From: Kibdelosporangium aridum
GTDB lineage: Bacteria; Actinomycetota; Actinomycetes; Mycobacteriales; Pseudonocardiaceae
NCBI RefSeq assembly: GCF_900176515.1
Contig: NZ_FWXV01000008.1
Coordinates: forward strand, 476,432-540,431
Length of the DNA stretch: 64,000 nucleotides
Reading direction: 5' to 3'
Positions 16,825-25,631 of this stretch are shown piece by piece. How positions within the stretch are numbered: the stretch's first letter is position 1; every line of letters starts with the position of its first letter. Made by a program: the position numbers and the translations under genes. The notes under the pieces are model-generated. The model was given only the letters and a program-made list of their open reading frames with translations, made no database searches and had not been told where the DNA came from.

Positions 16825-17305
16825 GGGTCAAGAAGAGACCGTCGGAGAGCTAGAGCAGTCAGTGGGCTACGTGCTTAAGCAAGTGCAAGCATCGCTGCAT
16901 ACCGCGATGGATGGGGTATTGCGTCCACTGGATTTGACAGTGGCGCAGTACGCGTGTCTCGAGCTGCTCGGTCAGCGCCCTGGGCTGTCCAACTCTGAAC
17001 TTGCCCGCCGCGCTTTTGTCACGCGCCAGTCGATGAATCTCGTGGTGCGCCGCTTACAGGAGCGGGGCCTGCTCACCAGGCCTGAGAGCGCCTTACATGG
17101 GCGGAGCCTGCCGACCGAGCTCACTCCAGCCGGAGAGGAGAAGGTGCGCGCAGCCAGTGTCGCTGTACGTGCCGTCGAACGGGAATTGTTCTCGCCCTTG
17201 TCTGAGGAGCAGCAGCGCCGGTTGCGTGACGACCTCGCCGCCTGCGTTGCCCTCGCGACGTCCGCAGCCAATGCCCAGCGCCAGCCCGAAGATGAGATAC
17301 TTTAG
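16823..17305 (+). CDS. MarR family transcriptional regulator
   Basis: A 160-aa winged-helix repressor. The MarR fold is clear: LTVAQYACLELLGQRPGLSN, then SELARRAFVTRQSMNLVVRR (recognition helix), LQERGLLTRP and the wing residues ALHGRSLPTELTPAG. It is divergent from the DHA1 transporter, and a palindromic operator covers its start. A small-ligand-released repressor of the exporter is the natural reading. Confidence 0.9.
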   Translation: MGQEETVGELEQSVGYVLKQVQASLHTAMDGVLRPLDLTVAQYACLELLGQRPGLSNSELARRAFVTRQSMNLVVRRLQERGLLTRPESALHGRSLPTELTPAGEEKVRAASVAVRAVERELFSPLSEEQQRRLRDDLAACVALATSAANAQRQPEDEIL

Positions 17306-17309
17306 CGCG

Positions 17310-17907
17310 TCGATCAGGCGGCAAACGGCGCACCGGGTGGTCGACTCGCTCGGCCCGCTGCTGGCCCTGGTCCGCCGACGGCGCGTCGCACCAAGTCGCG
17401 ATCGTCGACGGCACCTTGGTGCCCACACGCGATCACCGGGTCGCCGAGCGGTCGAAGAACTACTGGTATTCGACCAATCTGCAAGTCGCGATCGACGCCG
17501 ATACCCGTCTGGTGATCGCGACCGGCGATCCGCAACCGGGTAACCGCAACGACTGCACGGTCTATCGCGACTCCGGCATCGCCGATGTGTTGGCGGGTCG
17601 TCCGGTGATGGCCGATGGCGGCTACCGGGGCAATCCCGGCGTGATCATGCCGTATCGCAAGCGCACCAAGGACACGGCTTTGCCGGACTGGCAGGAAGAT
17701 CTCAACAAGGTCCACCGCAAGGTGCGCGCCAGGGTCGAACACGCCCTGGCACGCATGAAGACCTACAAGATCCCGCGCCACTACCGCCGTGCCGGCCACA
17801 CCCTGGCCACCACAGCATCCGGCATCGCTTTCCTGCACAACCTCGCCATCACCGGCTGATCACCCCGCCCGGCAACCACCACACGATCAGTTACGAGACA
17901 GCCCTTA
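17310..17907 (+). mobile_element. Truncated IS5-like insertion sequence
   Basis: The C-terminal DDE part of an IS5-superfamily transposase is intact from about 17380: QVAIVDGTLVPTRDHR, YWYSTNLQVAIDAD, GNRNDCTVYRDSGI, MADGGYRGNPGVIMPYRK and RARVEHALARMKTYK, stop at 17859. The N-terminal half is missing; upstream DNA runs in other frames into the MarR 3' end. The sequence near 17890-17906 (AGTTACGAGACAGCCC) looks like the right terminal inverted repeat. The left end is not found, so the element is dead. It sits directly behind marR. Confidence 0.75.
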
Positions 17908-17921
17908 GTTCAGCTGACCGC

Positions 17922-18263
17922 TCATGGGACGACAGTAAAGTAGGCTCCTCTTCCGAGTTTGCCGTCGCATTTCATATGCGCGAAATAGGTGCCGGGTTTG
18001 TCGACGATATCAGCCTCGGCCTTCCACAAGTTCTTATAGTCGGCAATCCTCGCCTCTCCGCCGACAAAGCCTTCAGAAGTAACGATCTTGACCTTTTCGT
18101 CCACGCAATCTCCATAGAGGACCGCGCCCATCGTCCCAGCCTTGACCTTCCATGGTGGGGTAATCCTCGGCTGTTCGTTGGTGGCTCCGACAGGCGTGGC
18201 GAGCACAACCACCCCTGCTGTCGCAAGCACAAGGGCACCGATTCTCCTGCCCAAAGTAGACAC
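17922..18263 (-). CDS. Small secreted protein
   Basis: A 113-aa protein with a clear Sec signal peptide: RR, a hydrophobic IGALVLATAGVVVLATPVGA and cleavage near ATN. The mature part of about 85 residues has two Cys, around GDCVDEKVKIV and HMKCDGKLG, probably one disulfide, and a beta-rich pattern. The start is GTG 18263 after AAAGGA. The function is unknown. It lies beside the insertion-sequence end. Confidence 0.7.
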   Translation of the reverse strand: MSTLGRRIGALVLATAGVVVLATPVGATNEQPRITPPWKVKAGTMGAVLYGDCVDEKVKIVTSEGFVGGEARIADYKNLWKAEADIVDKPGTYFAHMKCDGKLGRGAYFTVVP

Positions 18264-18570
18264 ATCCTTTCGCTATGGAAATATAGTTCGTGAATGCGCA
18301 ACGATACCGGTCGACGTGATACAGCGTCAACGGTCGAAGAATTGTGATCGCCCGTTCGCATACTGTGCATGAATTGCGCCGGACAACTCCGCCAACTGCC
18401 CCAAGTCGCTTAAGTGGCGTTGGTCCGCACGTCGAGCGCCAGCCGTCGCGCATGTCACCCGCACCACACCGATCTGACGGCCCGAACCGGCCAGCGCGGA
18501 TGGCCACAACGAGGGATGTCCGGCACACCTTCCAGGCCTGGTGCGGATCTCCGAGAAAAGCGTCAGGAAT
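18264..18570. other. No gene recognised
   Basis: About 300 bp upstream of the small secreted protein gene. It should contain that gene's promoter, but no clear elements were assigned. Confidence 0.5.
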
Positions 18571-18890
18571 TCAGTCGACAAGCCTATTACAGCCACGTGC
18601 CCACCGGGTAAAAAACTCGTCGGCACCGGTGCCGAGATCGCCGGCGGCGGACCAGACCGCGTCCTGATCCCGCCAGAAACGATCAACGCGCGTCAGTGAT
18701 GTCAGTGGGCAGTGCGGAGAGCTCAGCCAGGATGTCACCAGAGGAGACCAAGCCGTGCCCGCAGCGCCTGTTCGGAACCACCACCCGCCATTCTGACCCG
18801 CTATGACCACACCACCATCGGCACAGAGAGGGCATCCGGTACCGGTGTGAGCCATCGCGGGCAGGACGTATGGGTGGCCACGTCTGAGGC
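18571..18890 (-). pseudogene. Decayed small hypothetical gene
   Basis: Two minus frames give complementary pieces of what looks like one protein. NGGWWFRTGAAG is followed in a second frame by GHGLVSSGDILAELSALPTD. RVDRFWRDQDAVWSAAGDLG and TGADEFFTRWARG then continue in the first frame. At least two frameshifts would be needed. No family is recognised and the call is tentative. Confidence 0.3.
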
Positions 18891-18952
18891 GGTGAGGATC
18901 TGCTCGTCGAGGGAAGCTCAGGAAGCTTGATGGTCGCCGACATGTTTGCGGC

Positions 18953-19384
18953 CTAGCCAAGACATGGGTCATGGAGTAGCCCCTGGGCATCGACCGGTAG
19001 GCCGTTGTGTGCGCCATGCCCGTCCGTGTACCGCATCACGGCGTGGGTGGCCACCACGTAACCCCATGTGCTCAGCACGAGCAGCAGCACGCAGACCCCG
19101 GCGCTGACCAGGCGCACCCGGCGCCCCCGGTTCGTGCCGTGAGCCAGCAGCGTCAGCAAGCCTGCGCCGGCGAGCGGGAACACCAGCATGGAGCCGAGTT
19201 CCCAGAGCACCAGGCCGAGATTGGAAAACACCGGCATATTCCGCAGCCGGCAAAGCAGTTGCGGGCCGGCGGAGATGTTGGCGATGTAGGTGGCGGCAAG
19301 CCACCACGCCACCCCTACGGCAATCCCGCCGCCGACGACTCCAACCGTCATCAACCCGCGAGGTAACCTGCCCGACCACAGCAT
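18953..19384 (-). CDS. Membrane protein of unknown function
   Basis: A 143-aa protein with three hydrophobic segments: VGVVGGGIAVGVAWWLAATY, LVLWELGSMLVFPLAGAGLL and LVSAGVCVLLLVLSTWGYVV. I chose ATG 19384 since GGAGGGAC precedes it; the open frame extends 21 codons upstream without support. No domain is recognised. Confidence 0.6.
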   Translation of the reverse strand: MLWSGRLPRGLMTVGVVGGGIAVGVAWWLAATYIANISAGPQLLCRLRNMPVFSNLGLVLWELGSMLVFPLAGAGLLTLLAHGTNRGRRVRLVSAGVCVLLLVLSTWGYVVATHAVMRYTDGHGAHNGLPVDAQGLLHDPCLG

Positions 19385-19691
19385 GTGAAGTCCCTCCGTC
19401 GTAATAACGCTGCGACTCAAAGGCGGCAACGGCCGGGTGATTACCACCGCTGATCCCTATCGCTTCGCGTACCTGCCTGGCGCCACCACGGACACGATCC
19501 GTGCATAGATGATCACCCGGGCGGTGCTGTCAAGCATCCGGTCGGTCTCCGCAGCGTCTGCACGGCGAGTGATCCGCCACTAGTCGTGACCTTGGTCAGC
19601 GCGGAACGATAACTGGGTTCGTGTCTCACCGACTTGACCCACACGCGTCCGAGGGGCGAGCCGATCTGACATTACGGAGGTCGTCATGGGT
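19385..19691. other. No gene recognised
   Basis: This intergenic stretch holds no convincing ORF. It must contain the promoter for the three-segment membrane protein on the minus strand; no clear elements were assigned. Confidence 0.5.
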
Positions 19692-20012
19692 TCATCGGAG
19701 CGCGATCGTCCGCGGGTTGTAGTTCGGCGCGGTGGGCCTGGCTTTGTCCAGTTCTGTCACTGACTTGGTGTCCGCACCGGTATAGCGGTGAGGTTGTTTG
19801 AGCAGGGCGACGCGTTCGCGGTGCCGTTCCAGGAAGTCGTAGTCGACGGTGGGCGGGTTTCCGGGTTCTGCGGCGAAGCTGCCGCGGACCATGTCAACTT
19901 TCTTTCCGTCCAGTTTGGACCATAGGTCGCGGGTTCTGACGTGTTCGATGTCGAGGTGGATGCCGCGGCGTTCGAAGTCGTCGCGGAGTGTCGGCTTACC
20001 GAGGAACTGCAC
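19692..20012 (-). CDS. Hypothetical protein
   Basis: A 106-aa hydrophilic protein starting at GTG 20012 (MQFLGKPTLRDDFERRGIHL), with WSKLDGKKVDMVRG and PPTVDYDFLERHRERVALL. AAAGGA lies about 12 nt upstream. Codon usage and charge pattern look genuine, but the family is not recognised and the start could lie elsewhere. Confidence 0.45.
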   Translation of the reverse strand: MQFLGKPTLRDDFERRGIHLDIEHVRTRDLWSKLDGKKVDMVRGSFAAEPGNPPTVDYDFLERHRERVALLKQPHRYTGADTKSVTELDKARPTAPNYNPRTIALR

Positions 20013-20351
20013 GATGATTTCAGTCCTTTGTGGACTTCCGGCGGTCCGCGGCGTGCTCGGAAGGTCATGGCCGGCCGGGAAACTTGCGATCCTGGGTAGC
20101 GTCGGCAGTGCATGGACGGTCTCCGCCGCTCGGGGACCAGTCCCGGACGCTTCGGCTAGCCTCGACTTGAGCCGGACACCTGAATACAGGAAAGGGTATG
20201 CGACGTGTCGGTACTATTCTGTCGCGTCTCACCAGCGGTCTACCGCATGAAGTCGGCTTTATGACCTTGTTGACGGTTCTCCGTGTTGACTACCTCCTTG
20301 GATGCTCCTCGCGCGTCAGACTCTTTCGATAATCTTTTGTTTTTCTTCTGA
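20013..20351. other. No gene recognised; AT-richer toward the regulator promoter
   Basis: No coding pattern is convincing. Base composition shifts from GC-rich to AT-rich after about 20255, consistent with a promoter region for the regulator at 20420. Confidence 0.5.
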
Positions 20352-20380
20352 TTGTCCATATGTGGCGGTCATGTTAGCAT
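20352..20380 (+). promoter_or_regulatory. Sigma-70-like promoter of the cluster-edge regulator
   Basis: TTGTCC (20352-20357) and TAGCAT (20375-20380) are separated by 17 bp in an unusually AT-rich stretch, 40 bp before the predicted start codon at 20420. They fit a housekeeping-type -35/-10 pair. Confidence 0.5.
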
Positions 20381-20419
20381 TTGTTACTTGCGGCGTGGCA
20401 TGTGATGGGGGAGGCGTTC

Positions 20420-21367
20420 ATGCTGAAAGCCAGGGATGTCGATGGCCTGACCATGCAGATTTATCGATATATTGTGCGTAATTCGGGGTGTGGATCGGAA
20501 GATGTAGAGCGTGCTCTCGGAGTTCCGAGTTTAATCGTCGAGGATCGCCTTGACCGGCTTCAGCTGGCTGGTTTGCTCGCGGTGGGAATGAGCGGAGACA
20601 TCCGTATCCTGCCGACTGGGCCTGACGTCATGTTCGAGAGACTCCGGGCAGGTGTCGAGTTCGAGTACGCCCAACGCAAGCAGGAGCTCACTGAACTCCA
20701 CGACAGGTTCTCCCGCCTATTCGGAGAGTCGCTGGCTGCTGCCGACGACGCGCATCCAGTGCCCATGGACGTGCTCTCCACTACGGAGGCCGGATACGTT
20801 CACATATTGAATCTTGCCAGGAGTGCCAGGCGAGAAGTGCTGCATATGTGGACCGGGCTGCACGGCTCGTTGGGCAGTTGGCAGGAGATAGTGGACGTTC
20901 ATGCCAGTGTCATGCGGCGTGGTGTGGACGTGCGAATGATTTGTCCATCGCACATTGCCGCAGCGGTACGGCCGATCACGACGATGCCGATCCGCGCGGT
21001 GGCGGCGCCACCGCTGGAAATGCACATATTCGACCGGCGAGTCAGTATCATCGACGATGACCGGGCTGTTTTCTTTATAGTGCGCGGCCAGGTGCTCGTG
21101 CACGTGATGCATGCTTTCTTTGAGAACTGGTGGGCTATGTCCCAAAATGTCGAAGGTTTTTCCGAGCAGGAGCCAAACCTGCCGTCGAACGAGGACAGAA
21201 CTCTGCTGCATCTGCTGGGGGCAGGTGTAAAGGACGAGAAGATCGCACGCCGGATGGGGCTTTCGGTGCGCACTGTTCGACGTAAGATCGCGAGCCTGAT
21301 GGACAGCTTGGAGGCGACCAGCCGCTTTGAGGCGGGTGTGGTGGCGGCTCGCCGTGGTTGGGTCTGA
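20420..21367 (+). CDS. LuxR-type (TrmB-like N-terminus) transcriptional regulator
   Basis: A 315-aa regulator. Residues 1-60 look like a winged helix that reads branch decisions (QIYRYIVRNSGCGSEDVERA, EDRLDRLQLAGLLAV). The middle resembles a phospholipase-D-like TrmB effector domain (VHASVMRRGVDVRMICPSHI, EMHIFDRRVSIIDDDRAVFF). The C-terminus is a LuxR HTH: LLHLLGAGVKDEKIARRMG and SVRTVRRKIASLMDSL. This combination is common in actinomycete cluster regulators. ATG 20420 follows GGGGAGG by 6 nt. It likely controls the biosynthetic cluster to its right. Confidence 0.8.
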   Translation: MLKARDVDGLTMQIYRYIVRNSGCGSEDVERALGVPSLIVEDRLDRLQLAGLLAVGMSGDIRILPTGPDVMFERLRAGVEFEYAQRKQELTELHDRFSRLFGESLAAADDAHPVPMDVLSTTEAGYVHILNLARSARREVLHMWTGLHGSLGSWQEIVDVHASVMRRGVDVRMICPSHIAAAVRPITTMPIRAVAAPPLEMHIFDRRVSIIDDDRAVFFIVRGQVLVHVMHAFFENWWAMSQNVEGFSEQEPNLPSNEDRTLLHLLGAGVKDEKIARRMGLSVRTVRRKIASLMDSLEATSRFEAGVVAARRGWV

Positions 21368-21479
21368 AGGCTGTCACCTAGTGCCCTTAAACATCGGTGT
21401 CCGCTTGTTGACGTCGAGTTGAGCGGTCCGGTGACGGGCGATTGGCTTTACCTCAGGGGCCTCGGACGAAGGGGAACTG

Positions 21480-21938
21480 ATGGGGTATATCCAAGAGCTG
21501 CGCTCGTTGGTCGGTGTGCGGCCACTGATCCTTCCTGGTGCCGCGGTGATCGTGCGGGACGGCACGGACCGGATCCTTTTGTTGGCCCGTGCCGACACCG
21601 GCGGTTGGGGTTTGCCTGGCGGGTTCATGGAACCGGGGGAGTCCCTCGAAGAGACCGGGAGGCGTGAGGTCTTCGAGGAGACCGGGCTGCGCCTCGGCGA
21701 CATGACCCTTCTTGGCGCGTTCTCCGGGCCTGAGCAGTTCTTCCGCTATCCCAATGGAGATCAGGTTTTCAACGTCACAGCGGCCTACACCAGTGTCGCA
21801 CGCGGTTCACGCGTGACTGTCGATCGGACGGAAGCGATCGAGGCGAGGTTCTTCGCGCCGGTCGATCTGCCGCACGGCATCATCGCCCCAGAATTACCGA
21901 TCATCGAGCGATATCTCTGCGGCCATCAGGTGGCGTGA
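21480..21938 (+). CDS. Nudix hydrolase
   Basis: A 152-aa hydrolase of nucleoside-diphosphate-linked substrates. The Nudix box is canonical from GGFMEPGESLEETG to REVFEETGL (G-x5-E-x7-RE-x2-EE-x-G). The N-terminal LPGAAVIVRDGTDRILLLAR strand completes the fold. The stop overlaps the IMPase start, so the two are co-translated. The substrate is not predictable; whether it serves the cluster or housekeeping is open. Confidence 0.88.
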   Translation: MGYIQELRSLVGVRPLILPGAAVIVRDGTDRILLLARADTGGWGLPGGFMEPGESLEETGRREVFEETGLRLGDMTLLGAFSGPEQFFRYPNGDQVFNVTAAYTSVARGSRVTVDRTEAIEARFFAPVDLPHGIIAPELPIIERYLCGHQVA

Positions 21939-22834
21939 TGACCGCGGGATATCTCGACTTCATCGACTCGGTGCTGTCGGCTGGGGCACAGGTGGCGCGC
22001 CGGATGTTCGGCGGACGCCAAGCGAGCGGCCGAGGCGAGGATCGCAACCAGGTGGTGACCGAGGCCGACTTGCGGATTGGGTCGCTGATGTCGGAGCGGA
22101 TCCGCCGGGCATTCCCCGAGCACACGATCATTGAGGAGGAGAACGGCGTCCTGGCTGACAAGGGCAGATGCGCCTGGGTTCTCGACCCGATCGACGGCAC
22201 CAGCAACTTCGCCGCAGGCAGCCCGCTCTACGCCATCATGATCGGGCTTGTCGAGGACGGCAGGCCCGTCGCGGGCGGCGTCGTCATGCCGGCGCTTTGC
22301 CAGACATACCTGGCGGAACGAGGCGGTGGCTTGTTCCGCAACGGAACACGGCTGACGCCGGCTCAGCCGACCGACTTGTCCGAAGCGCTTGTCGCGTACG
22401 GGTTCGACATCCATTCAGCTGGTCAGTGTGCCTGGGAATGTTCGCTGATGGCGCGAATCGCGCCACATTGCGCCGGAATCAGAGCCAGTAACAGCGCCTT
22501 CGACGCGGTCATGACGGCATGTGGCGTCTACGGCGCCTACATCAATCGCTCGAACCGCATCTGGGACTGCGTCGCACCGCACGTCCTGGTGCAGGAAGGT
22601 GGCGGTAAATACACCACTTTGGACGGTTCACCGATCGGCTACGACAGGCCCGCGCAACGCGTCCACGACAACTTCGAAGTGCTGGCCAGCGGCGGTACCT
22701 GGCACGACGATCTCGTTGGTCTGGTCAACGCTTTCACAGAATCGAGGGACTGGGGAGATGGAGACACGCCAGCTCGAGGCATTCGTCACGGTGATCGACA
22801 CCGGCAGCTTCACCAGAGCGGCGGCGCGACTTGA
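21938..22834 (+). CDS. Inositol monophosphatase family phosphatase
   Basis: A Mg2+-dependent sugar- or polyol-phosphate phosphatase of about 298 aa. Metal-site motifs are IIEEENGV, the hallmark DPIDGTSNFAAG and the C-terminal NRIWDCVAPHVLVQEGGG. ATG 21938 (or GTG 21935) overlaps the Nudix stop. The last roughly 25 residues extend over the lysR start and look unnatural, so the ancestral stop may have been earlier. In this setting it could dephosphorylate a cluster intermediate, as could the HAD phosphatase at 37802. No kinase is seen. Confidence 0.88.
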   Translation: MTAGYLDFIDSVLSAGAQVARRMFGGRQASGRGEDRNQVVTEADLRIGSLMSERIRRAFPEHTIIEEENGVLADKGRCAWVLDPIDGTSNFAAGSPLYAIMIGLVEDGRPVAGGVVMPALCQTYLAERGGGLFRNGTRLTPAQPTDLSEALVAYGFDIHSAGQCAWECSLMARIAPHCAGIRASNSAFDAVMTACGVYGAYINRSNRIWDCVAPHVLVQEGGGKYTTLDGSPIGYDRPAQRVHDNFEVLASGGTWHDDLVGLVNAFTESRDWGDGDTPARGIRHGDRHRQLHQSGGAT

Positions 22835-23636
22835 CCTGTCTCAGCCCACGGTGACAACTCGCGTCAAGGCGTTGGAGCAAGGGCTGGACACGCTGTTGGT
22901 GGACCGGTTGCCCTCCGGGATCCGGCCGACAGCCGCCGGAGCCGAGTTCTTGCCGTACGCGCGTGAGATCATCGCCTTGACCGCCCGCGCCCGGTCGGCA
23001 GTCGCGGCCGACGGACAGCCGCACGGGCGGATCGACATCGGGACGGTCGCGGCGCTGACCACTTATCGGCTGCTCCCGGTCGTCGAGTATTTCTACCTGC
23101 GATATCCGCGAGTGCAGCTGTCGATGCACCCGCCGGCCTGCGGAGAAGCGATCACCCATGTCAAGGATGGCCGGTTGGACTGTGCCTTCCTCGTCGACAC
23201 CGTCATGGACTATCCCGACCTGGCGACCAAAGTCCTGTGCCGGGAGCCGCTGGCACTGGTGGCGGGTCCGGATCACGCGTTGCTCGACCAGACCGGCGTG
23301 ACCACGGAGCAGCTTCTGGCCACGGCGTTGATCCGGGCGGATACCAGCGGCGAGTACCACCTTCGCTTCGACAGCACCCTCGGGCAGCAGCCGCGGACGT
23401 TCGAGCTGGATTCCATCGACGCGGCCAAGCGCAGCGTCGCCAATGGGATGGGTGTCGCGCTGCTGCCCGCCATCGCGGTGGCGCAGGAACTCAGGGACGG
23501 AAAACTGGGCCTCGTCGACTGGACCCCGCCGTTTGAGACCTACACCCAGATCGTGTGGCGGCGCGACAGTGTGAACGCGGCCCTGGACGCACTGGTGGAC
23601 GCGGTGGTGGAGGTAGTGGGCGAACAGACGTGCTGA
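22758..23636 (+). CDS. LysR family transcriptional regulator
   Basis: A 292-aa LysR protein. The N-terminal HTH is METRQLEAFVTVIDTGSFTR then AAARLDLSQPTVTTRVKALE. The substrate-binding domain continues through IDIGTVAALTTYRLLPVVEY, TTEQLLATALIRADT and VANGMGVALLPAIAV. ATG 22758 follows GGGGAG and lies inside the end of the IMPase frame (77-nt overlap). It converges on the adenylation gene with one base between stops. It is probably a cluster or local regulator. Confidence 0.9.
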   Translation: METRQLEAFVTVIDTGSFTRAAARLDLSQPTVTTRVKALEQGLDTLLVDRLPSGIRPTAAGAEFLPYAREIIALTARARSAVAADGQPHGRIDIGTVAALTTYRLLPVVEYFYLRYPRVQLSMHPPACGEAITHVKDGRLDCAFLVDTVMDYPDLATKVLCREPLALVAGPDHALLDQTGVTTEQLLATALIRADTSGEYHLRFDSTLGQQPRTFELDSIDAAKRSVANGMGVALLPAIAVAQELRDGKLGLVDWTPPFETYTQIVWRRDSVNAALDALVDAVVEVVGEQTC

Positions 23637-23637
23637 C

Positions 23638-25161
23638 TCACACCATCGCGGACAAGGCCTTGCGGTCGACCTTCCCGTTGGCCGTCAAGGGCAGCTCCGG
23701 CAGTGTGTGAAATCGGTGCGGCACCATGTAGTCGGGCAATGCCGCCAGGCAGAACGAAGTGAGATCCCGTTCGTCGCAATCCGTGGCCGTGACCAGGAAG
23801 GCGGTCAGTTCCTCGTCAGTGAGCGCGGCGGCGGCGGCGCTGACTCCGGGAAAGTCCACCAGCCTGCGCTCGATCTCACCGAGTTCGACTCGGTTGCCCC
23901 TGATCTGCACCTGGCTGTCGACACGGCCACGGAAGTACAGTTCTCCGCCGCGCCCGAAGCAACCCTTGTCCCCGGTGCGCAACACCTTCTGGCCGGACCG
24001 GGGCTCGACAGGATCGGGCACCAGCGCGGCTTCGGTGGCACGCGGGTCGTTCCAGTACCCGCTGAACAGTGCTGGGCTGCGCAAGTGGATCTCGCCGATG
24101 ACGTCTTCATCCTCGACCAACCGCCCGTCCGGACCCACCAGCATCATCTCGGCGCCGTGGTGCGCCGGACCGATGGATAGCCGCTCGGGGATCGACTGCG
24201 GTACATCCACCAGCGACGCTGCCATCGATTCGGTACTGCCATAACAGTTGACGATCCGTGCTTCGGGCAGCAGCCGCCGAAGCTGACGAAGCTCGTGTAC
24301 CGGGAATTCCTCGCCGGAGAACAGCACTCCGCGCAATCCCAGCTCCGCAAGTCTGCTGGGCGCGTGCTGGAGGACTTGACGCCAGATTGCGGGCACACCG
24401 TTGACCTGTGTGGTTTCCGTATCCCGCAGGACTCGGAGAAATCTCGTCGGCCAACGCAGCAGGTTCCTGGGAACGGGCACGACAGCGGCTCCGCTGCCCA
24501 GCGCCAAGCCGATGTCCAGTAAGGAGAAGTCGAACTGCAGCGGGGAGGTACTCGCGATCCGGTCGCCGGGTCCGGCGATCCCATGCCGCAGCATGCCGCG
24601 GTAAAACGAGGTGACCCCACGGTGGCTCATCACGACACCCTTGGGACATCCAGTCGTCCCGGACGTGAAGATCATGTAGGCGGTGTCGGTGACTGTGAGC
24701 TCATGACGTCGACGAACTCGGTGGGCTGGACGAGATTCGATGACGAGTTCGTTCTCGTCGAAGCACCCTGTGCCGGTTGCTGACCCGGTGATCCCTGCCT
24801 CGCCCTTGTGCCGAAGGAACAACGCTGGTTCTGCAAGGTCCACGATGGACTGTACACGCTGGTCAGGGGTCCGTGGACTGACCGGGATGAACGGAAGGCC
24901 CAATGTCGAACATGCGAGGATCATCGCGATGGCCGGTTCGCAGTTGTCGGCTTGGATGACAACCCGGTCTCCGACGTCCATGCCGAGTTCACCCAACACG
25001 GCCGCATAGTCGCCCACATGGGTCTGCAGTTCGCGGTAGGTGGTTGTCCGAACGTCGTCGTTACCGACGAACTCGACCACTGCGGCGCTGTCCGGCGACG
25101 ACTCGACAGCAGCCAGCATGTATTCGTGGAAACACTCGTCCGGCCGGTGAAACGAAGTCAT
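23638..25161 (-). CDS. Stand-alone amino-acid adenylation enzyme (A domain 1)
   Basis: A 507-aa AMP-forming ligase expected to activate an amino acid and load it on a free-standing carrier protein. Core motifs are A3 FTSGTTGCPKG (165-175), A5 NCYGSTE, A7 LRTGDKG, A8 GRVDSQVQIRGNRVELGEIE and A10 LTANGKVDRKAL. The pocket segment FDFSLLD (210-216) keeps the Asp at the amine-binding position, arguing for an alpha- or beta-amino acid rather than an aryl acid. It is the last gene of the leftward operon, overlapping the flavin reductase stop in an ATGA junction. The substrate is unknown. Confidence 0.88.
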   Translation of the reverse strand: MTSFHRPDECFHEYMLAAVESSPDSAAVVEFVGNDDVRTTTYRELQTHVGDYAAVLGELGMDVGDRVVIQADNCEPAIAMILACSTLGLPFIPVSPRTPDQRVQSIVDLAEPALFLRHKGEAGITGSATGTGCFDENELVIESRPAHRVRRRHELTVTDTAYMIFTSGTTGCPKGVVMSHRGVTSFYRGMLRHGIAGPGDRIASTSPLQFDFSLLDIGLALGSGAAVVPVPRNLLRWPTRFLRVLRDTETTQVNGVPAIWRQVLQHAPSRLAELGLRGVLFSGEEFPVHELRQLRRLLPEARIVNCYGSTESMAASLVDVPQSIPERLSIGPAHHGAEMMLVGPDGRLVEDEDVIGEIHLRSPALFSGYWNDPRATEAALVPDPVEPRSGQKVLRTGDKGCFGRGGELYFRGRVDSQVQIRGNRVELGEIERRLVDFPGVSAAAAALTDEELTAFLVTATDCDERDLTSFCLAALPDYMVPHRFHTLPELPLTANGKVDRKALSAMV

Positions 25162-25631
25162 GCGGTTTTCCTCTGCCTGGTAGTCGTTGTGTGTCCGTCA
25201 AGCAGGAGCAAGGGAGGCTTGCCCCCGATCCGGACATCGCGGGCTGTACCGATGAGCAGGGTGTGGTCCCAGAGCACGACAGTCTGACGCACCGAACAGA
25301 CCACGATCGCGGCTACATCGGTCAGCAGAGGCACACCCGCGTGGAGCGAGTACGGGACGCCTGCGAACCGCGTGGCGGGATCACCGGTCGCGAACTGTTG
25401 GATCAGCTCGTCCTGGCCAGTGGACAGAACGTTGACCGCGAACGAGCCGCCACGGATGGAGCCGTTCAGTGTGCTGCTGTTGTTGCGCAGGGAGACCAAC
25501 ATGGCCGGAGGACTCACCGACAGCGAGAGCACTCCCGTTGTGGTGCAACCGAATGGGCCTGGGGCCGTGACGACTGTCACCGACTTGGCGAGCCGGGACA
25601 TCGCCTGGCGGAAGGCTGTGCGCTCAGGCAT
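25158..25631 (-). CDS. Flavin reductase (FMN/FAD), flavin_reduct domain
   Basis: A 157-aa NAD(P)H:flavin oxidoreductase-like protein. The pattern FRQAMSRLAKSVTVVTA, GCTTTGVLSLSVSPPAMLVS, FAVNVLSTGQ and a DHTLLIGTARDV strand is that of two-component monooxygenase partners. In this operon it may supply reduced flavin to the acyl-CoA-dehydrogenase-like proteins if they act as oxygenases rather than dehydrogenases; that link is inference. It overlaps both neighbours by a few bases. Confidence 0.88.
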   Translation of the reverse strand: MPERTAFRQAMSRLAKSVTVVTAPGPFGCTTTGVLSLSVSPPAMLVSLRNNSSTLNGSIRGGSFAVNVLSTGQDELIQQFATGDPATRFAGVPYSLHAGVPLLTDVAAIVVCSVRQTVVLWDHTLLIGTARDVRIGGKPPLLLLDGHTTTTRQRKTA